Below, piece by piece: positions 1 through 5,292 of a DNA stretch of 6,543 bases. The translations under genes were made by a program, and so were the position numbers. The notes under the pieces are model-generated. The model had not been told where the DNA came from, did not search any database, and was given only the letters and a program-made list of their open reading frames with translations. Position 1 is the stretch's first letter; every line of letters starts with the position of its first letter. The stretch covers positions 1 to 6,543 of the forward strand of contig CAJWIB010000158.1 of assembly GCA_913041095.1 (NCBI GenBank). Direction: 5' to 3'. This DNA comes from an uncultured Rhodospirillaceae bacterium. Lineage in GTDB: Bacteria; Pseudomonadota; Alphaproteobacteria; Rhodospirillales; UBA2165.

Positions 1-380
1 ACAGTGGATCGCCGGCAGGTTGAGGCGGTTTAAGTATCAAGCGCCTCTTAATCAGGGGGCCGCTATGGGTCAAAAGCTGCCGGAATTTTGACCAGCTATT
101 TTCGACTGCTTTGCCCCCGATACCGGACATCAAATGATGCCAAGTAGCAGCTGTTGGACTTTGTTAACCGTTGCCACCTACTTTTGGTAAGTCGCAGGCT
201 GCTGAATATGTGGTGCCTGCCATTGTGTGGGACGTCATTTGCTATTAACCGTAAAACCTGTGCCAACTGATACTAATACGCATTTTATAAAGTCAGACAT
301 CAAGCCGGCTGTTTTTATAGTTTCCCTAATAGAATAGCTAAACCATACGCCAAGAAATTCAGGCAATAAACGATAAGCTG
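1..380. other. Gene-free stretch downstream of der
   Basis: No convincing gene is visible on either strand; stops are frequent in all frames. A short plus-strand frame is open from the window edge to a TGA at 89-91 and could be the tail of a convergent gene entering from the left, but its roughly 29 residues match no family I recognise. No clear rho-independent terminator follows the der stop: the GCCGGC palindrome near 304-309 is followed by five T on the plus strand but has no loop. The octamer TTAACCGT occurs twice, at 164-171 and 245-252. It resembles a CtrA half-site, but the usual TTAA-N7-TTAA pair is absent. Confidence 0.5.
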
Positions 381-1772
381 CTAATCGACGTAAGGATTAT
401 TGCCTTTGCGCACAAGTAAGCGAATAGGCACACCGGGGATATCAAAATCTTCCCGGATGCCATTGATGAGATAGCGGCGATAGGCTTCCGGCAGGGCAGT
501 GCCTTTGCTAGAGAACACCACAAACGTCGGGGGCCTGGTTTTGGCCTGGGTCATGTAGCGCAAGCGGATGCGCCGGCCGCTGGCCATTGGTGGCGGATGA
601 CGTTCGGTCATCATTTCCAGCCACTGGTTTAGCCGGCCTGTCGGTACGCGGCGATTCCAAATCTCGAAAGTTTCAAAAGCGGTGGGGATAAGTTTATCAG
701 TCGCTTTACCGGTAAGCGCTGAAAGCGTGACGATTGGGATGCCACGTACTTGTGGCAGGGAAGTTTGTAAGCGGTCGTTTAAGTTTTGGCGGGCCTGCTT
801 GTGATCTTTGACCGCATCCCATTTATTAATCGCGATGATCAGCACGCGGCCTTCTTCAATCACTTGGCGTGCAATTGTTAAATCTTGCTTCTCCAGTATA
901 AACTGTCCGTCTAGCACCAAGACGACAATTTGGGCATATTGGATGGCGCGGTAGGACCCCATCGCTGAAAGGCTCTCAACCTTATCTTGTACTTTCGCTT
1001 TGCGCCGGAGGCCAGCGGTATCGATCAATTTTAAGCTTCGGCCATCCTGGTTCCATTCAACGGCAATCGAATCCCGGGTGATTCCAGCTTCCGGGCCAGT
1101 GAGGAGGCGGTCCTCGCCAATCAAACGATTAACCAGCGTTGATTTGCCGACATTTGGCCGCCCGACAATTACCATCTGGATAGGCCCGCTAAAGTCTTCA
1201 TCCTCGACTTCGGAATCAGGGTCATAATCCTCTGATATCTTTTCATCTTGTTTGCCGATTGGTTCAGTGGCTCCAGTTTGCTCAGCGAACGGCAGCAGGG
1301 CTTGGAATAAACCAGCCATGCCTTCACCATGCTCAGCTGAAAAGGGCAGGGGATCACCTAATCCAAGGCCATAGGATTCATATAGCCCGAGCTCACCAGC
1401 CTTACCTTCACATTTGTTAGCTACCAAAATAACCGGAATTTCCTGCGTCCTGATCCATTGGGCAAAATGGTTATCCAGCGGCGTTATTCCGGCGCGTGCA
1501 TCAATCAAAAATAAAGCGACATCAGCATCTTCAACCGCCCGGTCCGTTTGCTCACGCATACGAGCTTCCAAACTGTCATCATGGATATCTTCAAAGCCGG
1601 CTGTATCGATGATCTCGACATCAATGTCGCCGACGCACCCCTGTGCAAGGCGGCGGTCCCGGGTCACGCCAGGTGTATCATCGACGATCGCCAAGCGCTT
1701 TCCCGCTAAACGATTGAACAAGGTTGATTTGCCGACATTTGGTCTGCCGAGAATTGCTATTGTCAGGCTCAT
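381..1772 (-). CDS. der: Ribosome-assembly GTPase Der (EngA)
   Basis: Der is a tandem-domain GTPase that acts in the cytoplasm in late 50S ribosomal subunit assembly. The 463-residue product has the complete family layout. G domain 1 shows GRPNVGKST at 9-17, DTAG at 56-59 and NKCE at 119-122. An acidic linker follows (about 178-195). G domain 2 shows GRPNVGKST at 204-212, DTAGLRRK at 251-258, NKWD at 316-319 and SAL at 351-353. A C-terminal KH-like domain (about 370-463) ends in the family-typical FDIPGVPIR and GNNPYVD. The NKCE in place of NKxD in domain 1 keeps Asn-Lys and is tolerated in this family. The ATG is preceded by AAGG at 1780-1783 with 7 bases of spacing. The gene starts 25 bases after the bamB stop, so it is probably the last gene of a yfgM-bamB-der operon. 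That order is also known from Escherichia coli. The gene appears intact. Confidence 0.97.
   Translation of the reverse strand: MSLTIAILGRPNVGKSTLFNRLAGKRLAIVDDTPGVTRDRRLAQGCVGDIDVEIIDTAGFEDIHDDSLEARMREQTDRAVEDADVALFLIDARAGITPLDNHFAQWIRTQEIPVILVANKCEGKAGELGLYESYGLGLGDPLPFSAEHGEGMAGLFQALLPFAEQTGATEPIGKQDEKISEDYDPDSEVEDEDFSGPIQMVIVGRPNVGKSTLVNRLIGEDRLLTGPEAGITRDSIAVEWNQDGRSLKLIDTAGLRRKAKVQDKVESLSAMGSYRAIQYAQIVVLVLDGQFILEKQDLTIARQVIEEGRVLIIAINKWDAVKDHKQARQNLNDRLQTSLPQVRGIPIVTLSALTGKATDKLIPTAFETFEIWNRRVPTGRLNQWLEMMTERHPPPMASGRRIRLRYMTQAKTRPPTFVVFSSKGTALPEAYRRYLINGIREDFDIPGVPIRLLVRKGNNPYVD
1138..1742 (-). repeat. Identical 20-base P-loop repeats inside der
   Basis: The plus-strand 20-mer gttgatttgccgacatttgg occurs at 1138-1157 and again at 1723-1742. 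These copies encode the PNVGKST part of the Walker A loops in the two G domains. Similarity continues on one side through an AAACGATT block next to each copy. The domains are ancient duplicates, but their codons need not match, so exact identity at synonymous positions is notable. Confidence 0.85.
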
Positions 1773-1797
1773 AGCCAGACCTTACGGTTGCTAGTGA

Positions 1798-3132
1798 TTA
1801 ACGATAAGCGACCAATTCCGCATCATCGGTCAAGAATAGCAAGGTATCTTGAACAACGATTGGGCTAATGGATACGCTATCCAGCATTTCTACTTTGCCT
1901 AAAACTTTTCCAGAATATGGCGAAACCGACAAGGCTTCACCTGACGAGCCAGCGACGATCAACCTGTCGCTGGCCAATATCGGACCGGTCCAGGTGATTT
2001 TTCCTTCGCGGTCTTCCGGGTCTTCCCATTCCGGTAGCGCCGTCACCCAATATATACGGCCATTGAGGCGGCCCAAGGCAAGCAGGTCAGTATTGTTGGA
2101 TATGACAAAGAGGTAATCTCCAGCGATCCACGGGCTTTCAATACCACCAACCGGGCGTTCCCAGATGCGTCTGCCAGTACGCAAATTAATGGCTGCGAAT
2201 TGACCGCTATTGCTAATCGCAAATACGATTCCATAATCAATAATAGGACGTCCGCGAATGGTGCCGAGAGCAGAGGAAATCGCGCCGCGTCTGGTACCAG
2301 CGAGCGAATCTGCCCACAGTTCTTGGCCGTTTTCCACTTTTAAGGCAAACAGTTCACCAGAAGAATAGGGGGCGATGACAACGCCACTATCGACAGCCGG
2401 GCTGCTACCGCCCAGGAGATTAATGGCTTCTTCAATACCTGAATGGCTCCAAAGAACTGCACCGGTTTCACCATTTAAAGCAAATAGTTTATTGGTAACG
2501 GTAACAGTAAAAACCCGGTTGCCACGTGCCGTTGGTGCAGAACGAACTGGGGCGCCAACATTGCGGCGCCAAAGAACTTTACCAGTTTTTGCCGCGACCG
2601 CAACAACCTGTCCAAACCCCGTGGTGGCAAAGACTTTGCCATTTTCATACGCCAGCCCGCCATTGACGTGGTCATCATCTTCTTCCTTTGGCGTCAATTC
2701 TACGCTCCAAATCTCGGCCCCATCCTTCAAATTGTAGGCGCTGACAATGGTTTCAGAATCCATCGAGAAGAGAGTGTTTCCAGCGACAATTGGCTGGGCC
2801 ATAAGGCGTTCTTCATCATTGGTCCCGCGACCGACGCTAATACTCCAGCGTTCTTGAAGTGCTTTGCCAATGCGCATGTGATGCATGGCGTGATTGGCAT
2901 AGCCGCCGGCTTGGGGCCAATCATTATTCGGTGTTGGCGCGGGCAGCACAATTTTGTGCCCAGCCGCAGAAGAATCCGGCTCAATTGAACGTTGCTGGGT
3001 CATTATCGAAATTCGTTTACCGGAAAGGGAGGGTGCTTTATTTTGGCCAAAATAATTATCACAACCGGTCAATACTATTGCTGCCAGGAAAAGCAGCGAA
3101 TAAGAAACTATGGGTTTTAATTTCTGCGACAT
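1798..3132 (-). CDS. bamB: Outer-membrane assembly lipoprotein BamB
   Basis: BamB is an accessory lipoprotein of the BAM complex, which inserts beta-barrel proteins into the outer membrane; it forms an eight-bladed propeller of PQQ-like repeats. The frame is open from an ATG at 3153, but I prefer the ATG at 3132 (444 residues). It has AGGAAA at 3140-3145 seven bases upstream, whereas GGAG lies about 13 bases from the first ATG. From this start a basic, hydrophobic signal peptide leads to the lipobox L-T-G-C with lipidated Cys24. The rest is a series of blade motifs with the G-x-x-x-W signature, for example DGAEIWSVEL, TGKVLWRRNVG, TGAVLWSHSG, NGQELWADSL, TGRRIWERPV and NGRIYWVTAL. Length and repeat number suit the family. 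The residue after the lipidated Cys is Asp, which is unusual for an outer-membrane lipoprotein by E. coli rules. The gene follows the yfgM-like gene by 31 bases and precedes der by 25. A generic PQQ-repeat protein is the alternative, but the operon context argues for BamB. Confidence 0.9.
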   Translation of the reverse strand: MSQKLKPIVSYSLLFLAAIVLTGCDNYFGQNKAPSLSGKRISIMTQQRSIEPDSSAAGHKIVLPAPTPNNDWPQAGGYANHAMHHMRIGKALQERWSISVGRGTNDEERLMAQPIVAGNTLFSMDSETIVSAYNLKDGAEIWSVELTPKEEDDDHVNGGLAYENGKVFATTGFGQVVAVAAKTGKVLWRRNVGAPVRSAPTARGNRVFTVTVTNKLFALNGETGAVLWSHSGIEEAINLLGGSSPAVDSGVVIAPYSSGELFALKVENGQELWADSLAGTRRGAISSALGTIRGRPIIDYGIVFAISNSGQFAAINLRTGRRIWERPVGGIESPWIAGDYLFVISNNTDLLALGRLNGRIYWVTALPEWEDPEDREGKITWTGPILASDRLIVAGSSGEALSVSPYSGKVLGKVEMLDSVSISPIVVQDTLLFLTDDAELVAYR

Positions 3133-3139
3133 ATTATCG

Positions 3140-3145
3140 TTTCCT
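3140..3145 (-). promoter_or_regulatory. Ribosome binding site that decides the bamB start
   Basis: AGGAAA on the minus strand lies 7 bases before the ATG at 3132. It supports that start over the in-frame ATG seven codons upstream, whose nearest purine-rich site (GGAG, overlapping the end of the preceding gene) is too far away. Confidence 0.6.
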
Positions 3146-3163
3146 GGGACCATTATTAGCGGT

Positions 3164-3832
3164 CTACTCCCCGCCCAGAATTGCTGTTAATTCGGCTGCC
3201 CTGGCGCGAATACCGGATGGCGCTGTCGCGTCGTCGGCAATTTCCTGGAACAGTTTCCGTGCCTTGTCCTTATTACCGGATTTTTGTGTGAGCAAGGCGG
3301 AAAGCTCTTTGGCACTGTGCCGCCACGGGCTTGTACCATTCATCAACCGTTCAAGACGATCCGTTAAGACAGCTGCATCACCGCCTTCTAAGCCATGCAG
3401 GGCGGCAATAACCAGCGCCATATCCCGAAATATTTCATCAATACTGCTGTCATCAGATAGCGCCAGATAGGCCGCGGATGCTGCCTTGCGGTCACCTTTT
3501 TTGGTTAGCACAGCAGCTTGATTAAAACGCGCTATAACCGCATAACCAGCGCTGCCGTCGGAGGCTAGCTTGTTCAGGATATTGGCGGCCGTATCAGGTT
3601 TATCACTGGCAATAGATTTGAGAGCGGAGGACAATAATTTACTGTCCTCTGATTTGCGGTTGAGATCGTATGCTTGCCAGCCCTTGACAGAGGCGACGCC
3701 GACAACCAAAGCGACGGCAGCGCCAATAACATAATTGCCGTACTTCTTCCAGAGATCGGCATATTTCTGCTGGCGCAGATCTTCATCAATCTCTTTGAAT
3801 AAATTATCCTGTTCCGGATCACGATCCGCCAT
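3164..3832 (-). CDS. YfgM-like membrane-anchored TPR protein
   Basis: The 222-residue product has a charged cytoplasmic N-terminus with the family-like segment FKEIDEDLRQQKYADLWKKYG. A single membrane segment follows at about 33-52 (VIGAAVALVVGVASV core), then a helical, Ala-rich C-terminal part with TPR-like helices (about 65-220). This is the architecture of the TPR_21/YfgM family. E. coli YfgM is an inner-membrane protein with a periplasmic TPR domain that associates with PpiD and the SecYEG translocon and is thought to help envelope protein traffic; the same role here is inferred. The ATG has AAAGG at 3839-3843 with 6 bases of spacing. Upstream lie a hairpin with a U-tract and a candidate promoter. 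Downstream, bamB starts 31 bases after the stop, giving the conserved order yfgM-bamB-der. No truncation is seen. Alphaproteobacterial members are usually annotated only as tetratricopeptide repeat protein, so the gene name is left blank. Confidence 0.85.
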   Translation of the reverse strand: MADRDPEQDNLFKEIDEDLRQQKYADLWKKYGNYVIGAAVALVVGVASVKGWQAYDLNRKSEDSKLLSSALKSIASDKPDTAANILNKLASDGSAGYAVIARFNQAAVLTKKGDRKAASAAYLALSDDSSIDEIFRDMALVIAALHGLEGGDAAVLTDRLERLMNGTSPWRHSAKELSALLTQKSGNKDKARKLFQEIADDATAPSGIRARAAELTAILGGE

Positions 3833-3855
3833 TAAAACACCTTTGCGGCATGAGT

Positions 3856-3904
3856 AAAAAAACCCGCCTCGATTAATAGATCGAGCCGATAATGTCAGGG
3901 TTTT
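3856..3904 (-). terminator. Hairpin with U-tract just before the yfgM-like gene
   Basis: Read on the minus strand there is a 6-bp hairpin, CTCGAT-ctatta-ATCGAG (3885-3868), then GCGGG and a run of seven T (3862-3856). An outer inverted repeat, AAAACCC (3904-3898) with GGGTTTT (3865-3859), encloses it, so the stem next to the U-tract can be closed by GGG-CCC pairs with an asymmetric internal loop. It looks like an intrinsic terminator for the genes upstream, but it ends only 23 bases before the start codon. If the promoter assigned at 3934-3973 is real, the element lies in the mRNA leader and could act as an attenuator. Confidence 0.5.
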
Positions 3905-3933
3905 ACTTTAAAAGTTTCGCAATTTCCCAACAG

Positions 3934-3973
3934 ATTATAGGAGGCATATAACCTGGAAAGCGTTACTAATCAA
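3934..3973 (-). promoter_or_regulatory. Candidate promoter for the yfgM-bamB-der operon
   Basis: On the minus strand TTGATT (3973-3968) is separated by 17 bases from TATATG (3950-3945), a fair sigma-70 arrangement. A perfect TATAAT follows at 3939-3934, but the hexamer at its -35 spacing (CGCTTT) is poor. Either would start transcription about 90-105 bases before the ATG at 3832. No promoter-like sequence fits between the hairpin and the gene. Assigned by eye only. Confidence 0.35.
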
Positions 3974-4014
3974 CACTTTGTCTCGATACGTGGTGAGGGT
4001 GTTAAACTGACGGG

Positions 4015-4292
4015 TTAATGCACCATTTGGCTAAGCCGGCTGACCAGGTCGTGCAGCAAATGAGTTCGTCCAATCAATTTTTCTAGAACTGTGAGCAGAT
4101 CAATATCGGTAATGTCCCGACGTTTGGTGAAGATGTCTTCATTGAGGTGCTTTTCGCCCTTCTTTTGCGCTTCATCGCTAGAAATCTCGCCATTATTTGC
4201 CGCTTTGTGCCACAATATCCATGTCATGACACTAGTTAGATGCGATACTAAACGGGAGGTTTCCGTGGTAATGAAAAAGTTATCAAAAGTGT
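4015..4292 (-). pseudogene. C-terminal remnant of a DUF1465 (RcdA-like) gene
   Basis: In this frame the last 80 or so residues, from TTETSRLVSHLTSVMTW through HKAANNGEISSDEAQ to the end at RLSQMVH, resemble the C-terminal half of DUF1465 proteins. That family has a typical ESxRLTxRLxQxxSWLLxQ(K/R)AxxxGEx(S/T)xEQA segment and ends in a short helix. Caulobacter RcdA, the best-known member, is an adaptor in ClpXP-dependent degradation of the cell-cycle regulator CtrA; divergent members in other alphaproteobacteria are uncharacterised. The N-terminal half, roughly 70 residues, is missing. Upstream the DNA encodes methyltransferase sequence in another frame. The only start that opens this frame is a TTG at 4320 without a convincing ribosome binding site, lying inside the methyltransferase remnant. 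I therefore call it a truncated gene. The family assignment is from remembered family pattern, not alignment. Confidence 0.6.
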
Positions 4293-4534
4293 CGCCGGAT
4301 CGTCGAGATGTTCGAGGCAACGAGAAGAGTGGACGAAGTCATAGCTATCATCTTCTGCGAATCGTCGTCCTCCTTATCCCAGACCTTGACGCCCAGCATA
4401 CGCAGGAATAGCTCGACATAGAGACCGAGCGGATCAGGTCTGCCGCCAACATCTAAGCCATTGCCGACAAAATAACGATTAGCGAAGTTCGATTCATGCA
4501 GGCGCCGCATGATCGTCTTACTGCACTCTTTCAT
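4290..4534 (-). pseudogene. Frameshifted 5' remnant of a SAM methyltransferase gene
   Basis: The ATG at 4534 opens a frame whose first 60 residues include RYFVGNGLDVGGRPDPLGLY, the SAM-binding motif I of a class I methyltransferase. This is followed by GVKVWDKEDDDSQ, where the acidic motif II is expected. That frame then runs into unrelated residues and stops at 4283-4285. The expected continuation, AEDDSYDFVHSSRCLEHLDDPAT, with the typical DFVHSSxCLEHL motif, is present two bases out of frame at 4358-4290. So a frameshift lies near 4350-4362. After about 4290 methyltransferase similarity ends and DUF1465-like sequence begins in the third frame, so the C-terminal half of the enzyme (normally over 100 residues) is gone. 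The substrate is unknown. The gene starts 17 bases after the SDR stop, with a weak GAGAG at 4543-4547, so it was probably part of the purF-SDR unit. A sequencing or assembly error could explain the frameshift but not easily the loss of both gene halves. Confidence 0.7.
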
Positions 4535-4540
4535 AGTGCA
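4522..4540 (-). repeat. Inverted repeat around the methyltransferase start codon
   Basis: TGCACT (4540-4535 on the minus strand) and AGTGCA (4527-4522) form a perfect 6-bp stem with a 7-base loop containing the ATG at 4534-4532. In mRNA this would place the start codon in a hairpin loop just downstream of the weak ribosome binding site. It may be fortuitous. Confidence 0.45.
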
Positions 4541-4551
4541 AACTCTCTTAC

Positions 4552-5292
4552 TTAATCAGCAGGTTCCTCGGAAGGCTCTTGGGCGGTAATAATCTCACCG
4601 TTTAATTTGCAGGACGGCAAAACCAAATCGACCAACTGACTGGCCGTAAACTCTGGTACTTTAACCGTTTCCGGATCTTCTCCCGGATAGGCTTCAGCTC
4701 GCATAATCGTCCGCGTTTTACCCGGGTTAAATAAATTCGCTGTCACATTGGTTTTAAGAATTTCCTGGGCATAAGTCATGACCATCATATCTAAGGCTGC
4801 TTTGCTGGTGGCATAAATTCCCCAATAGGCACGATGAACCTGGGCGGCAAAAGAAGTCAGGAAAATTGCCCGCCCGGCATCCGACTGGCGCAGCAGGGGA
4901 TCAAAACTTCGGATCAATCTCCAGTTTGCCGTGACATTGACCGCCAATGTTTGCTCCCAAATCTTTGGATCAATATGATTGATCGGCCCCATGGTACCAA
5001 GCATGCCGGCATTGGCGATCAGAATGTCGAGTTTGCCGTAGCGTTCAAAAATTGTAGCGCCCATTTCATCGATTTTGTCGTAATCGGTTAAATCCATTGG
5101 CACTAAGGTTGCTGTTCCTCCGGCAGCGCGGATTTCATCGTCGATTTCTTCAAGGCCGCCCTGAGTACGGGCGACCAATATGACATGAGCGCCTTCGGCG
5201 GTGAATATCTTGGCGGTGGCGGCGCCAATACCCCGAGACGCACCCGTAATGACAGCAATACGTCCTGCTAATTTACCAGCCGCGGTGTTCAC
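4552..5292 (-). CDS. Short-chain dehydrogenase/reductase, YciK-like
   Basis: This is a classical SDR of 246 residues with a Rossmann fold that binds NAD(P)H. The cofactor glycine motif TGASRGIG is at 16-23, with Arg at 42 (LVARTQ) hinting at NADP preference. NAG is at 94-96, the catalytic Ser at about 147 (FLTSFA), and the catalytic YATSK at 160-164. NPGKTRT at 189-195 is followed by MRAEAYPGEDP. The last segment strongly recalls the NPGxTRTxMRAxAFPxEDP stretch of the YciK subgroup, whose substrate is not established. The GTG start at 5292-5290 shares one base with the purF stop (TAGTG), has AGGA at 5299-5302 six bases upstream, and places the first beta strand correctly, so translational coupling with purF is likely. 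All catalytic residues are present and the length is normal. Substrate cannot be predicted; a role in purine synthesis should not be assumed from the neighbour alone. Confidence 0.92.
   Translation of the reverse strand: MNTAAGKLAGRIAVITGASRGIGAATAKIFTAEGAHVILVARTQGGLEEIDDEIRAAGGTATLVPMDLTDYDKIDEMGATIFERYGKLDILIANAGMLGTMGPINHIDPKIWEQTLAVNVTANWRLIRSFDPLLRQSDAGRAIFLTSFAAQVHRAYWGIYATSKAALDMMVMTYAQEILKTNVTANLFNPGKTRTIMRAEAYPGEDPETVKVPEFTASQLVDLVLPSCKLNGEIITAQEPSEEPAD

Noticed and set aside
1414..1794. A 126-codon plus-strand open frame
   Set aside because: It is fully antisense to the first GTPase domain of der and has a low-complexity Ser/Arg-rich product typical of a shadow frame.
3133..3153. 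Seven-codon N-terminal extension of BamB from the ATG at 3153
   Set aside because: The ribosome binding site spacing is poor. The extension adds acidic residues (GNDN) ahead of the basic signal-peptide start, whereas the ATG at 3132 has AGGAAA at good spacing and gives a normal lipoprotein signal.
2859..3470. A 203-codon open frame on the plus strand
   Set aside because: It lies antisense across the bamB/yfgM-like junction, shows no recognisable domain, and the minus-strand frames there are clearly real protein families. It is a shadow frame.
3960..4014. Possible terminator right after the DUF1465 remnant (AACAC/GTGTT repeat)
   Set aside because: The stem is only five base pairs with a loop of more than 20 bases and no T-run follows. 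The hairpin at 3856-3904 is a far better candidate.
4091..4411. A 106-codon plus-strand open frame across the damaged interval
   Set aside because: I considered it as an alternative gene that would explain the scar. Its product has no recognisable motif, while the minus strand carries clear methyltransferase and DUF1465-like segments.
4015..4534. Programmed frameshifting producing one protein from the three frames
   Set aside because: Two shifts would be needed, no slippery heptamer is evident, and the product would join halves of two unrelated families. Gene decay is simpler.
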